Part shown: positions 28,919 to 38,795 of the stretch, piece after piece
How positions within the stretch are numbered: position 1 is the stretch's first letter
Layout: each line of letters starts with the position of its first letter
NCBI GenBank assembly: GCA_963828705.1
Contig: CAWHGA010000015.1
Span: forward strand, 1-64,000
Source: CAWDJT01 sp963828705
GTDB lineage: Bacteria > Desulfobacterota > Syntrophobacteria > Syntrophobacterales > Syntrophobacteraceae
Reading direction: 5' to 3'
DNA length: 64,000 nucleotides
The notes under the pieces: model-generated
What the model saw: the letters and a program-made list of their open reading frames with translations, nothing else
Told to the model about the DNA's origin: nothing
Databases searched by the model: none
Position numbers and translations under genes: made by a program

Positions 28919-30097
28919 TCAAACCTCATCGCTGGCGATGAAAGCGGTGGCCCCTGAGGGAACAGTGCAGGGCTGCAATACGCGGCGGTCCTTGGCTGAG
29001 AGCAAGCCCGCGGTCAGTCCCAAGCCGGCACCGGTAAAGATGAGATCGCGCGCTCGGATGACCGCACAGGTCGCCAATCCCACCGCGGGATGGTGGCCGA
29101 GCAGACTGAGCATAAGAACTTGGCTGGCTTCAAGCGCACCGAGGCCGGCCGGCATAGGAGACAAGAACGCCAATCGACCGACGGCGACCATCAAGATGAG
29201 TTCCGAGCCGGCAAGAGAGGTCCCCAGGCAGAAATAGATCAGCCAGACTTCACCGACAAGGCAGCCCCAGTGAATCAGCGCAAACAGAAACAACCCCGTC
29301 ATCAACCAGGGTCGTCGCCCGACCGCCCGTGCGGCTTTCTCTTCGACGGCTGACAGCCCCAACAGCACAGCGGTCAAGCCGGAGGCCGAAGGGTTAACAG
29401 GGCTGCGCTGCCGGTCGCGCGCCGCCCGTATCAAAGCGCCAAGCGGTGTCATACCGAGCAGGATGGCTGCCAGGTAAGTCAGGGCTATCGCAAGGACCAG
29501 TCCCACCGGCAGCAAGGCGAAGGGGGTCGGCAACCGGCCCCTGAAGACCAAAGGCAGCACAACGCTGGCCGCCGAGAAAATAAAGGTGAAATTAGCGACA
29601 ATTTCCACCAACCGGTCCAGGGTCACCGAGGCGATGGCCGTATCGGTGGTCAATCGGTGGTAGCGCCGCAGCACATAGACCAACAGAGGCTCACCGCCAA
29701 ATTGCGGCCCTGGCGTAGCGTAACTGACAGCATTACCGGCGGTGCGGTATATCATCAACCGAAGATAAGGGACCGGCGCGCCCAGGGTGCGCAGTATGAG
29801 CCACCATCTCAGATTCATCGCCCATGCCATCAACAAGTTGGCACCCAACAGCAGGATGAAGCCCTCGGTAGACAAAAGACGCAGGTGCATCCATACGTCC
29901 GCCAGCCGGATGTTTTTCAGCGTCAGCCAGAGCATCCATAAACCCAGGCAGAGCAAGGCACCGGCCACCCAATATTTTCGCTTCGGAGACAACCGGATAG
30001 ATTGGGGGGGCAGTTTAATCATCGCGGCCAGAGGCCACTCCCGCAAAAGAGTGATTTGACCCCTCGTGGTGACCCACACGGTCACGGAAGTTCGCAA
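28919..30097 (-). CDS. Multispanning membrane protein, flippase/LPG-synthase-TM family
   Basis: About 367-392 residues with roughly eight membrane segments, of the UPF0104/AglD/YbhN family (lysylphosphatidylglycerol synthase transmembrane domain). Typical motifs are NLRWWLILRTLG, TPGPQFGGEPLL and PAGLGALEA. The open frame starts at 30097, but the ATG at 30022 (KLPPQSIRLSPKRKYW) fits the family better. Members associate with glycosyltransferases and lipid head-group enzymes. Here it follows a CDP-alcohol phosphatidyltransferase and precedes the RibD-like gene by 3 bases. Confidence 0.8.
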   Translation of the reverse strand: MRTSVTVWVTTRGQITLLREWPLAAMIKLPPQSIRLSPKRKYWVAGALLCLGLWMLWLTLKNIRLADVWMHLRLLSTEGFILLLGANLLMAWAMNLRWWLILRTLGAPVPYLRLMIYRTAGNAVSYATPGPQFGGEPLLVYVLRRYHRLTTDTAIASVTLDRLVEIVANFTFIFSAASVVLPLVFRGRLPTPFALLPVGLVLAIALTYLAAILLGMTPLGALIRAARDRQRSPVNPSASGLTAVLLGLSAVEEKAARAVGRRPWLMTGLFLFALIHWGCLVGEVWLIYFCLGTSLAGSELILMVAVGRLAFLSPMPAGLGALEASQVLMLSLLGHHPAVGLATCAVIRARDLIFTGAGLGLTAGLLSAKDRRVLQPCTVPSGATAFIASDEV

Positions 30098-30151
30098 GCG
30101 TTCTTGCGTCTATCTAACAACCCTTCAGCAATAAGGGCGATGACGATCAAC

Positions 30152-31307
30152 TCAGCCGGCTCTGCGAGTCAGGAATATTTCTTCGGGGTGCCACAGCGAG
30201 AAACGTCCGGTGCCGGTAAGCATTAAGGCCGTCACGCTGACAAACAAAATCATCAACGCGCCCGATGACATATGGGTGCTAAGGAAATAGGCCAGGACCA
30301 GGCTGAGAAGCAAGGCGGCGCATCGGCCCATCCAACCGACCAGCAGCATGGCCAAGAGCGCCCATATGATCCCCCACGGACTGTTTAGTTCCCACAAACA
30401 GTTGCGCACCGAGGTCATCGTCACCACTCCTAATATGACAGAACGAAGCACAAGCGGCAAGTCCAACTCCAGAATCTGCGCGAGCTTCTGGAACCGGTCC
30501 TGACGACCGCTATCAAGCTGGCCGCAGACGGCTAGCCAGTCCAACCCAAACCCCAGCAGCAGCGGTGTCATAAACAATAGGGCCGCTGTCTGTAAAACCG
30601 AGGACGAAAACAGCGGCAGCAAAGCGATTCCCACCAACCCCATCTGAAAACCGGCCATCAGTCGGGCAGTGGGTCTAAAGGGCAGCGGCATGAGAGGACA
30701 ACGGTGCTGGCGACGATACCAAACCCCCAAACGAAACACGTAATAGGCTGCTCCCACCGTGAGGTACACGAGGGGCAGTCTTCTCCACCCAATGGCGACT
30801 GAGATTGCGACCAGCAGTCCCAGGGCATCCAGCTGAATATCGAGGGTCTCGCCCAACTGGGTGACGTGGTCCTGCCGCCTGGCCACATAACCATCCAGGT
30901 AATCCAGCGTGCCGGCTGCCAGATAGAGAGTCCCGGGCAGCCACGCAAACCATGCTCCGGCAACGACCAATTGTTGTTCGGGCACTAGGAAGAAACCAGC
31001 CAAAACACTGATCAAGAAACCGCGGCAGAGGGTAAGGATGGTGCCGCTTCCCAATGAAGGCAACAACGCTGTCTGGCCTGGATGACGGTTGTGTGGCAAG
31101 CCATTCCAGAGCATTCGAAGTATATAAGCCCAAATGACGGACGTTAGCCCCAGCCACCGGAACGTGTCGGACTGGGACCAATGAGCGACCCAAACACAAA
31201 GACGCACCGCTGCCGATCAAGACACTGCACCCTGCCGTTTTCAGCCAGGCCAGGCGAAGTCGTTTCAATGTTTGTGGATCGTTGGGTGGGACCGCATCAA
31301 ATTTCAT
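30152..31307 (-). CDS. CDP-alcohol phosphatidyltransferase family protein (one frame break)
   Basis: An integral membrane enzyme of about 385 residues. The signature DYLDGYVARRQDHVTQLG followed by ETLDIQLD matches the family consensus D-x2-D-G-x2-A-R-x8-G-x3-D-x3-D completely. Family members transfer a phosphoalcohol from CDP-diacylglycerol or a CDP-activated head group. The best N-terminus starts at 31307 and changes frame near 31200; the alternative start at 31207 lacks the first membrane segment. At about 385 residues it is longer than the common 200-residue enzymes, with an additional C-terminal membrane domain. It is the first gene of the eight-gene cluster. Confidence 0.85.
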
Positions 31308-31699
31308 GATATGGGATCGAAGGCTCGCGCAGCGCCGTAAACATCGGCTGCGAATGCGGAAACAAACAACTGCGTCGCCAAGGGGTGTTTCCGAGATAAT
31401 GGAAAAGGTTCTTCATCTTCCGTGGACAACTCTCTTGGGGAGGAGTCTGGAGGCTCAGCTCATTGGCTAAGAGGTTTCTCGCTCTGTTTGAAATGGCAGT
31501 GCTGAGGCAAACTGCCCAAGAGTCACCCTTTATTCGCATTCCAACTTGAACCTGCTCCTTATGCCCGCCGGGCGCCTGCGGTTTACACCAAAATCCCAAT
31601 GGCCGGTCCGCGTGGCAGATCGCATCCGGATCACTCGATTTCTTCTGCCAAGTTGAAAATCCACATCATCAACAAATCCCAGGCATGGCTCAACATCCA
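31308..31699. other. Intergenic region, no gene seen
   Basis: About 390 bases between the start of the cluster and the 3' end of the pseudouridine synthase gene, both on the minus strand. It should contain the promoter of the cluster, but I see no clear -35/-10 pair, and the short open frames here have no recognisable content. Confidence 0.5.
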
Positions 31700-32476
31700 T
31701 TATAGTTCAATCAGAGCAGGGTCGTTTTCAAATAGACGCTGCATCTGGCTTGGAATTGTCGGAGTTTGAACGCTTTCCGGCGTCTTTCCTCCAGGCAGCT
31801 GCAATGTGAGCTCACGCGCATGCAGTGCCAGGCGGTTAAACCCATGATTCCGTCTAAGATAGTTTGCGGCCCGCGTCGAGCCGTAGCGTGCGTCACCGAC
31901 TACCGGATGACCAGACAGTTTCGCATGGCGCCGGATCTGATGCGTGCGGCCGGTAAGAAGCTCGATTTCCACCAACGTGTAGTGGGCACTGTGGTCAAGG
32001 ACCCGATAACGGGTCTGACTGTCTTGCCGGTGTCCGGCACCTTCGGGATTGTGACGCCCGCAGGCAATTTTGGCAAGAGCCCAGCTCCATGTCCCCCACG
32101 GGTCGTTTTCATCGGGGTTTTCCAGCCGGCCATGCAAGATAGCGACATACCGCTTTCTTACCTGACGGGATTCAAACTGTTTTGAAAGAAATCGGAACAC
32201 CTCGCGAGTGACAGCCAGCAAAATAACACCGCTGGTCTCCTTGTCGAGGCGATGAACAGGACTGATGCCAAAGCTCGGGTCCATATCTATCTGCCTCTGG
32301 ATGGTCGTTTCTTTCTGGATAAAGGCGGATGCCAAGGAGCAAAGATCCCGCCCGGCCTCGTTGTGAACCGTCATGCCTGCAGGTTTATCCACCACCAGCC
32401 AACCCTTTCCAAAAGCAAGTACGGGTATCTGTATGGGTTCGGGGTCCATTGTTGTCATGATATACTCTATTTTCAT
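31700..32476 (-). CDS. RluA-family pseudouridine synthase
   Basis: 258 residues. The catalytic motif is HRLDKETSG with the nucleophile Asp, followed by GRTHQIRRH and the starting motif WLVVDKPAGMTVH. There is no S4 domain at the N-terminus, so it is a short RluA/RluC-like enzyme that isomerises uridine in rRNA or tRNA. The start may be the ATG at 32458 rather than 32476. It stands alone. Confidence 0.88.
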   Translation of the reverse strand: MKIEYIMTTMDPEPIQIPVLAFGKGWLVVDKPAGMTVHNEAGRDLCSLASAFIQKETTIQRQIDMDPSFGISPVHRLDKETSGVILLAVTREVFRFLSKQFESRQVRKRYVAILHGRLENPDENDPWGTWSWALAKIACGRHNPEGAGHRQDSQTRYRVLDHSAHYTLVEIELLTGRTHQIRRHAKLSGHPVVGDARYGSTRAANYLRRNHGFNRLALHARELTLQLPGGKTPESVQTPTIPSQMQRLFENDPALIEL

Positions 32477-32524
32477 CAGGTTGCTCTATGTTCAGTCCTT
32501 TGGACCGTTGCCGCCTTGCTGGGA

Positions 32525-32760
32525 ATGGATCAGCCTATCACATTTCAAGCTTGCGGCAACATCATGAGGAATCAGTCGCTGCAGCGTGTGGTCTTGCTCT
32601 CGGGACCGCGTCGAGCGGGGAAGACAACCATCCTTTAGCAGATCGCCACCGGACTCGTTAGCGCGCCTTATCCGCGAGTAACCCAGGCAACCCCATTTCA
32701 GGCACTTGCCGTGAAGTTACTCAGAAGCTACGGGCAGGACGCCAGAAGCATTTTAGGTCT
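32525..32760 (+). pseudogene. Fragment of an AAA_14/DUF4143-type ATPase
   Basis: About 37 residues with a Walker A motif, VVLLSGPRRAGKTTIL, followed by an in-frame TAG at 32636 and a few matching residues after it. This is the normal N-terminal region of the ATPases that carry a DUF4143 tail, so most of the protein is missing. The right edge joins the glucan-synthase remnant. Confidence 0.55.
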
Positions 32761-33064
32761 GTTCGAACAGCGCATGTTTGTAGGTCGGCTTCACCAGGAG
32801 CGGCATCAGGTATTTGAACCTTGAACCGCTCCACGAAAGAAGGATTGATTCTCCACCGGCGATCGTGAGCAGACGTTCCTGGGCTAACCAGCTATCCTGC
32901 GGCAGTTGTCGCTGCGCAATCGCAATGAAACTGGAAAACCTCGCTTCCGAAGCTAGAAGATCGTGGTAACCGGAGTCCAGCCGGCGTTCTCCGACGTTGT
33001 CGCCGATAACCAGCAAGCGATGTGTCTCGTCAGCCCCTAGTCGCTGCTCGATGGTTGGCGCCAC
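32753..33064 (-). pseudogene. Fragment of a cyclic beta-glucan synthase (glycoamylase domain)
   Basis: About 103 residues match the glycoamylase region of NdvB-like cyclic beta-1,2-glucan synthases: RRLDSGYHDLLASEARFSSFIAIAQ and LLSWSGSRFKYLMPLLV. The complete enzyme has about 2800 residues. Both ends are abrupt, the 3' side at the junction with the ATPase remnant. This shows a deletion or recombination scar. Confidence 0.7.
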
Positions 33065-33382
33065 TTTTACGTCAGAGTTTAATACTGTTGAAATAACAAG
33101 AGTAATTTCCCCGTTTCAAATAATGGCCCCCCTTTGAATAATAATGTGAGGGTGTTGAAACCATTGGTTCGGGTTGGTTTGAGCCAGTGTATTTGACTCC
33201 ACTCGTTGGGGCAATATGCATTAAAGGACAGGAGGAGGGTTAAGCATATAGGCAGATTTGGGGCCTGATGCAGGGTGCGACTCAAGTCATGACTTGTTTT
33301 GACCGATATAATTAGGTAGTAGTAACAAGTTGTCACGTTCTGAACCGCTGGGTGCCCTGAAGGACAATTGGGGAGATCGCAA
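33065..33382. other. Intergenic region with possible promoter
   Basis: About 320 bases, AT-richer than the surroundings. A perfect TATAAT lies at 33307-33312, about 70 bases before the preferred start of the HEAT-repeat gene, but the -35 region is weak. Nothing else was recognised. Confidence 0.35.
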
Positions 33383-35646
33383 ATGACCACTCAACAACCC
33401 AGGAATGTCCGCGGGACCGCGAAGTCGGCCGGCCGGCCCCGAAGGGCGCCTGGATGTTAAACTCTTGGCGCGTGCGGTGAAGGAGTTCAATGTCTGCCGT
33501 ACTCACGCCGTTATGTATCCATCCGATCATCCCCAAATAGTTCGAAGCATCGAACGTGCCTGTGAATTCATGCAAAAGCTGTGCGAGGAGACCCCGACAT
33601 TGACTCTTGGCCTGGCCAAGGATTGCCTGTTTTTTGATGGTCAGAGCCTGGACCCCAAAAGCAATGTGTTCAAGGAGTTTTCCAATGCCCTAAATAGTCG
33701 GGATATTGCCTCAGTTACCTTTCTCCGAGGCTTGACCAAGGATGAGATCGTCGAATTTCACCACATTCTTAATTCTGACCCAGAAGAAATTAGGAATGCC
33801 GGGGGCATTCGGGAGATGATGAAAAAGGCCGGCATGACCCATATCCACGTTCAGGCCGTGGATTACCGGTTCTTCCATCTCACCGAAGAAGAAGAGATCT
33901 CCCGGGAGCTGGCCAAGGATAAACAGTTGCGGTCTGTCGACCTGTGGCAGGATTTCGTCCATCATCTGATTATGGGTCATTTGGCTCAAGAAGCGAAAGG
34001 CATTTCCCTGGAAGCGTGGGAAAATCTGGAACCCGCCAGACTGTCTCAATTGATGAACGAGCATCATTTGAACGTCGAAACGGTCGTGGCGAGCTATGAG
34101 CATGTCATCGCCGGTCAGTTGGGCCAGTTTTGCGATCATCAGACCATGGAGAAACTGAACGCCCTGCTGAAAAATCTTCAGCCTGAACTCAGGCGGCAGT
34201 TCCTGGCGGTCACCCTGGATCATGTTCAGGATCAGGCCGATGAGCTACTGTCAGGTTTCTCCGAAGATGTCGTTCTGGAAATGCTGCAACAGGCAAGCGA
34301 GCAGGGCCGGGAAATTTCGCCCACCCTGTTGACGTTGGTTCGTGGTCTGGCCGGTATTGATGGGGCCATGCCGGCGTTCGCGGATGTCGGCCAGGTCCCG
34401 GGTGGCGCTGATTCGATACCAGCCCCTTCCCGCGAGCAGTTCGAGAGGCTGTTTGATAGGGAGAGTTATGAATCCTACGTGGACGCGGAATACAGTGCCA
34501 CCCTGGATCGTTTGAGCGAAGCAGCGGAACAGAGTGCTGCGAATCGGGCCGAGGCTGGAGCAGGGCCAGAGCAGTCAGATAGTGGCGATGAAACGGATAT
34601 GGCTTCGCGCGAAATCTTCGGAATCCCTTGATGATGGCCTGCTCGCCACTCGGATTTGTGAGATGCTCATCACCCTGCTCGCTCAGGAAGTCGATGCGGA
34701 CGACTATGAGGTCTTCTCACAGAAAGTGGTGGAATACCTGCCGGATCTCTTGGAAGTTGGCGAATTCGAACTGGCTTTAGGTTTCCTGGTTCTGTTCCGA
34801 AGCCACGCCGCCGAAGGGCCTGACAGCATTGCTGCATTGGCGACCAAGGCCATCGAAGGCTTCACTGCGTCCGCTATTGCCGCCAAAGCGGTCGAGGCTT
34901 ATCGACGCTTTGGTGGCAAGAAGCGCGGTGAGGCCACCGCGTTTCTGCGAGCTCTCGGCGGTCAATGTGTGCCGTGGCTGATGGTGCTTTTCGCCAGGGA
35001 AGAGTTTCCCTCTACCAATAAGGCCTTGCTGCAGCTACTTGAACACTATGCCAAAGACACGCTGGTGGAAGCCTACCGACGTCTGTCTGACCCTCGAGAA
35101 CAGCTGTTGCGAAACCTGTTGGCTTTTATCCAGAACCACGGAGACACCGATGCCATACCCCATATTCGCCCGTTGCTTAAGCATTCCAGCCATTGGGTGA
35201 GGATGGACACCCTAACGATGCTGCTGGCTCTCGGCGACACTGGAACGCTGGAATCGCTGCGTGCGGCGCTTCATTCCAGAGTCCCCGAAGAGTTTTCGCG
35301 GGCCATTGGGCTTGTGGGGTTGTATCGAATTGGTGAGTTGGTTGATGATTTGACCGGGATGCTTCACGTCACCGCTTTCCGAAGATCGGATTATCGACGC
35401 AATGAAGAGATCATCAGGATTCTGGGTAGGGTTGGGGACCCCAAAGTAATACCTCTTCTGGAGAGAATAGTGCGGAAATCCTGGGTGATTTTTCCTTCAG
35501 AACACGCAAAGGTGAAGTTGGCGCTCTTCGAATCCCTCTCCGGGTATCCACGGGAGCATTTGGACGGCATTTTGCGCATTGGCCTGAAGTCGAAGGACTC
35601 TCGTATTCGGACTGTATCCAACACCATGCTCGACGGCAGCCAGTGA
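33383..35646 (+). CDS. HEAT-repeat protein with sensor-like N-terminal domain (frame breaks)
   Basis: About 750 residues after joining frames near 33430 and 34580. I prefer the ATG at 33383 (GGGGAGATCGCAA precedes it). The N-terminal 120 residues (ARAVKEFNVCRTHAVMYPSDHP, GLAKDCLFFDGQSL, VTFLRGLTKDEIVEF) share pattern and order with the N-terminus of the HD-GYP protein encoded next. A long helical middle follows, and the C-terminal third has HEAT-like repeats (IPHIRPLLKHSSHWVRMDTL, VIPLLERIV). It is probably cytoplasmic; a role as a scaffold or adaptor of the HD-GYP enzyme is inference. Confidence 0.72.
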
Positions 35647-35690
35647 TGTCGTCAGAATCGGTAGCGCATCCCTGAGGAAAGCGTGGCGAT

Positions 35691-36839
35691 ATGAGCGATT
35701 TTGACTCTCACGAGCGACTGTTGCGGATTATATCGCAGCTTACCGCTGCCATCAGCAATACCCGTCTGTATTCCTTAGATCATCCCTACGTTGAGCAGTA
35801 TTCCGAAGTTGCCTACAACGAGTTGACGGATCTCCTGAGGCTGACTGATGTCGTCACCTTCTTCCTGGTTGACGACAGTATTGTGATCAAGGACAGGCCA
35901 CTGATCGGGGCTGGACAGTTCGTCGACAAGTTTGTTTCGATCCTTCAGAATCGAGGCGTCGAGCGGGTTAGCTTCGACAGGGGTCTTACCCGATCGGAAT
36001 TGTTGGATTTCGTTGCCGGTCTGGCCTCCAAAGGCGATGTGCCGGTTCGTTCCAGCCCCAGGATTCGTTTGGGGAAGGTGGAGCTAAGAATTGCCGGTGA
36101 TTCCAAACGTCTGGAGGAGCTGTCGGCGTCTGAGGGGTTGGCTGAAGCGCCGGCACAACAGCCCAAGTTCGGGGACCTGGAGATGGAGCGCGTCAAGGAA
36201 CTCTACTTTATGGTGGAGCGGCGCAAGAAGATTGACGTCAGCGCTGTGGATTCCGTCGTCCGACGGTTTATCACCGGGTTTCTGTGGAACATCAATCCCA
36301 TCCGCCTTCTGGCTTCGGTGAAGACGGCTGATGAATACACCTTTACCCATGCAGTGAATGTCGGAATCCTGACTATCATCCAGGCTAGAAATCTTGGTTT
36401 CGGTGGCAGGAAGCTTCATGAGATCGGCATTGCTTCCATGCTGCATGATGTAGGGAAGATTTTTATCCCGGATGGTATCCTGAGCAAGCCGGGGAGACTG
36501 ACTGATGAGGAACGGGCGGTGGTCGAGACGCACACTGTCAAGGGTGGGCGCTACTTGATGACACTTCCTAATATGCCCAAGATTGCCGTGATTGCAGCCC
36601 TGGAACACCATCGTAAATTCGATGGTTCCGGCTATCCGCATCTCAGTCGGGATTGGAAACCCAATATCGTCGGCCAGATGATCGCCATCGCCGATGTCTT
36701 TGACGCTTTGCGCAGCAATCGTTGCTACAGTCCGGCCAAACCTCTTGAAGAGATCCTGAAAATCTTCAGCAAGGAACGCGGCGTGGCTTTTAATCCCCTG
36801 TTGGTGGATAGTTTTGTCCGGTTGATTGGGCAGAATTAG
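35691..36839 (+). CDS. HD-GYP cyclic-di-GMP phosphodiesterase
   Basis: 382 residues. The catalytic HD is at 252-253 (MLHDVGKIFIP) and HHRKFDGSGYP starts at about 306, so the metal-binding residues are present. The N-terminal 120 residues (ISQLTAAISNTRLYSLDHPYV, FFLVDDSIVIKDRPL, ERVSFDRGLTRSELLDFV) form the domain shared with the upstream HEAT-repeat protein. HD-GYP proteins hydrolyse cyclic di-GMP or related dinucleotides. The start is 45 bases after the HEAT gene; a GAGGAAAGCG precedes the ATG. Confidence 0.9.
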   Translation: MSDFDSHERLLRIISQLTAAISNTRLYSLDHPYVEQYSEVAYNELTDLLRLTDVVTFFLVDDSIVIKDRPLIGAGQFVDKFVSILQNRGVERVSFDRGLTRSELLDFVAGLASKGDVPVRSSPRIRLGKVELRIAGDSKRLEELSASEGLAEAPAQQPKFGDLEMERVKELYFMVERRKKIDVSAVDSVVRRFITGFLWNINPIRLLASVKTADEYTFTHAVNVGILTIIQARNLGFGGRKLHEIGIASMLHDVGKIFIPDGILSKPGRLTDEERAVVETHTVKGGRYLMTLPNMPKIAVIAALEHHRKFDGSGYPHLSRDWKPNIVGQMIAIADVFDALRSNRCYSPAKPLEEILKIFSKERGVAFNPLLVDSFVRLIGQN

Positions 36840-36932
36840 GATGCTGACGGGTCAGATGAACTGAGGCCGAGGTCCGGAGGACGCGGCACTGTTGACGATC
36901 CACGATGGCCTGCGGATTTGCCAGGGAATTTG

Positions 36933-37170
36933 ATGGTCAGGCGAATTCTTCACATCGATATGGATGGAACAAGTCTCCATCGATGAGGCCTATCTGGACC
37001 TTACCAGCACTGGAACTCTGCACGGCCCGACCGAAGTGATCGCCCGCAGAATCAAGGACAGCATCCTCACCACTACCGGCTTACTTGTTCCGTCGGCATT
37101 GCGCCCAACCGGTTCCTCGCCAAGATCGCTTCCGAGATGTCAGTTAACTTGTCCGCCAACCCGGAAAATG
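36933..37170 (+). pseudogene. Internally deleted DNA polymerase IV fragment
   Basis: The first residues, RRILHIDMD, are the N-terminal metal-binding motif of DinB. They run directly into QVSIDEAYLDLT, which lies about 85 residues later in the intact protein, and then TGLTCSVGIAPNRFLAKIASEMS in shifted frames. The catalytic Asp-Glu pair region is present but the fingers and thumb are missing. This is a deletion remnant, not a gene. Confidence 0.75.
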
Positions 37171-37339
37171 CTTATCATCGCTCCACCTGTGGTATATAGT
37201 GGCGGCTCTTGATAGCGGACTTGCCGGGGTTCAAGTCAGTGCTCCGCAAGATCTGTCAGTAGATCCAAACGACTCCCATTTTTGTTCTCCATTGGAGTTG
37301 ATCAGAATCACCGAGGCTGCGTGCAGAGGGGAGGATGCC

Positions 37340-38695
37340 ATGCCGAGAATCGGTCTGCCGATCTTTGTGTTGGCCATGACCATGCTGCTGGTTTCAATGC
37401 TGCTGGGCCTTGCCGCTGCGGGCCCGACGCTTTCCTGGAAGAGTGCCGTCGCCATGGCCCTGGAAGGCAATGATGAGCTCAAGGCGGCCAGAGAAGGGAC
37501 GGCAGCGCACCAGGATGCAATCGGTGCGGCCCGAGGCAACCTGCTTCCGCGGTTGACCTTCGAGGAGCGTTTCCTCCGGACCAACAATCCGGCCTATGTG
37601 TTCTCCAGCAAGATCAACCAGGCACGATTTACTTCCCAGGATCTGGCATCGGCGCCGCAAAGTTTCAACTATCCCGGTCCGCAGTCTGACTTCCAGACGC
37701 TCCTGTCGATAGAACAGCCGATTTTCGCCCGAAAGGCCCAGGTGGGTGTGGCCATGGCAAAGAAGGAATATCAGGCCAGAAACGAGGAGTTGACCCGCAA
37801 GAAGGAGGAAGTGGTTTTCAAGGTGGTACAGAGCTACGTTTTGGTTCACACCGCCAGGGCCTTCGTCCAAACCGCGGAACAAGCGGTGATGGACAGCAGG
37901 GAACACCTGCGCATAGCTGAGCTTCGCAACCGGGCCGATCTGGGTCTGTATTCCGATACGCTTCGGGCTTCCACCGCTTTGAAGGAAGCCGAACAAAGAG
38001 AGGTCAGCGCCCAAAAGAAACTCAATGTGGTTCGCCGGGCCCTGGGGTTGGTGTTGGGTCTGAGTGAGTCGGTGGATATCGAGGCCGAGCTGCCGGAGGT
38101 GACACTTCAGGAAGCAGAGTACTACACGCAGGCTTCGCTCTCGCGCAAGGATTTCAAGTCGCTTCAGATCCGCTACGAGAACGCCAAGCAAAACATACGG
38201 CTGGCGGAAGCGGATTATTTCCCGCTTCTGGGCGTGGGCAGCAGCGTCCAGTGGAACGATCATAGCGCCCCGTTCGGTGCCGACGGCGACAGTTGGCAGG
38301 TTATGGCTTTCCTGCGCTGGGACCTGTTCGATGGCGGCAAGCGCGAATATGAACGGAGCAAGGCCAAGCACCAAATGGCGCAGGTTCGCGAGAATCTGAG
38401 CGGTCTGGAGAAGGCCGTCGCTTACCAGGTGTATGAAGCTCACCAGAGCGTGGAAGAGGCCCGGAAAAACACGGAACTGGCGCGGGCGGCGCTGGTTTCC
38501 GCTGAAGAAGGCGCTCGCCTGGTAAAGGTGCGCTACGCCAATTCGCTGTCACCTCTGGTGGACCTGCTGGATGCGCAGCTCAGCCTGAACCAGGCCAGGG
38601 CCAAGGTTGTCGCCATGGAAAATGAGTACCGTATTGCGGTCGCCCATTTGGGGTTTCAGAGTGGCACCCTGTTACAGGATTTGGAGCTGGAGTGA
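37340..38695 (+). CDS. TolC-family outer membrane efflux protein
   Basis: 451 residues. A signal peptide (MPRIGLPIFVLAMTMLLVSMLLG) is followed by two TolC-type repeat halves rich in Ala/Glu/Gln coiled-coil residues; WDLFDGGKRE is the typical second-half strand. The open frame extends to 37199, but GAGGGGAGG before the ATG at 37340 and the signal peptide fix the start. It is the first gene of an efflux operon with the adaptor and RND pump. Confidence 0.9.
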   Translation: MPRIGLPIFVLAMTMLLVSMLLGLAAAGPTLSWKSAVAMALEGNDELKAAREGTAAHQDAIGAARGNLLPRLTFEERFLRTNNPAYVFSSKINQARFTSQDLASAPQSFNYPGPQSDFQTLLSIEQPIFARKAQVGVAMAKKEYQARNEELTRKKEEVVFKVVQSYVLVHTARAFVQTAEQAVMDSREHLRIAELRNRADLGLYSDTLRASTALKEAEQREVSAQKKLNVVRRALGLVLGLSESVDIEAELPEVTLQEAEYYTQASLSRKDFKSLQIRYENAKQNIRLAEADYFPLLGVGSSVQWNDHSAPFGADGDSWQVMAFLRWDLFDGGKREYERSKAKHQMAQVRENLSGLEKAVAYQVYEAHQSVEEARKNTELARAALVSAEEGARLVKVRYANSLSPLVDLLDAQLSLNQARAKVVAMENEYRIAVAHLGFQSGTLLQDLELE

Positions 38696-38795
38696 GTCGC
38701 CCGGTGAGCGCTAAAGAACCGATCCACGGCTTCACGCTTGGCACCTTACGACTCTTCAGGGCTCTCCCGCTCTTACGGTTTTTGGAGGAGTTGTC

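Noticed and set aside
31297..31599. Open frame of 100 codons on the minus strand
   Set aside because: No recognisable motif, atypical composition, and it lies in an intergenic region without a good ribosome-binding site.
32636..32638. Stop codon read as an unusual amino acid (pyrrolysine) in the ATPase fragment
   Set aside because: The surrounding gene is a clear relic, so an ordinary nonsense mutation explains it.
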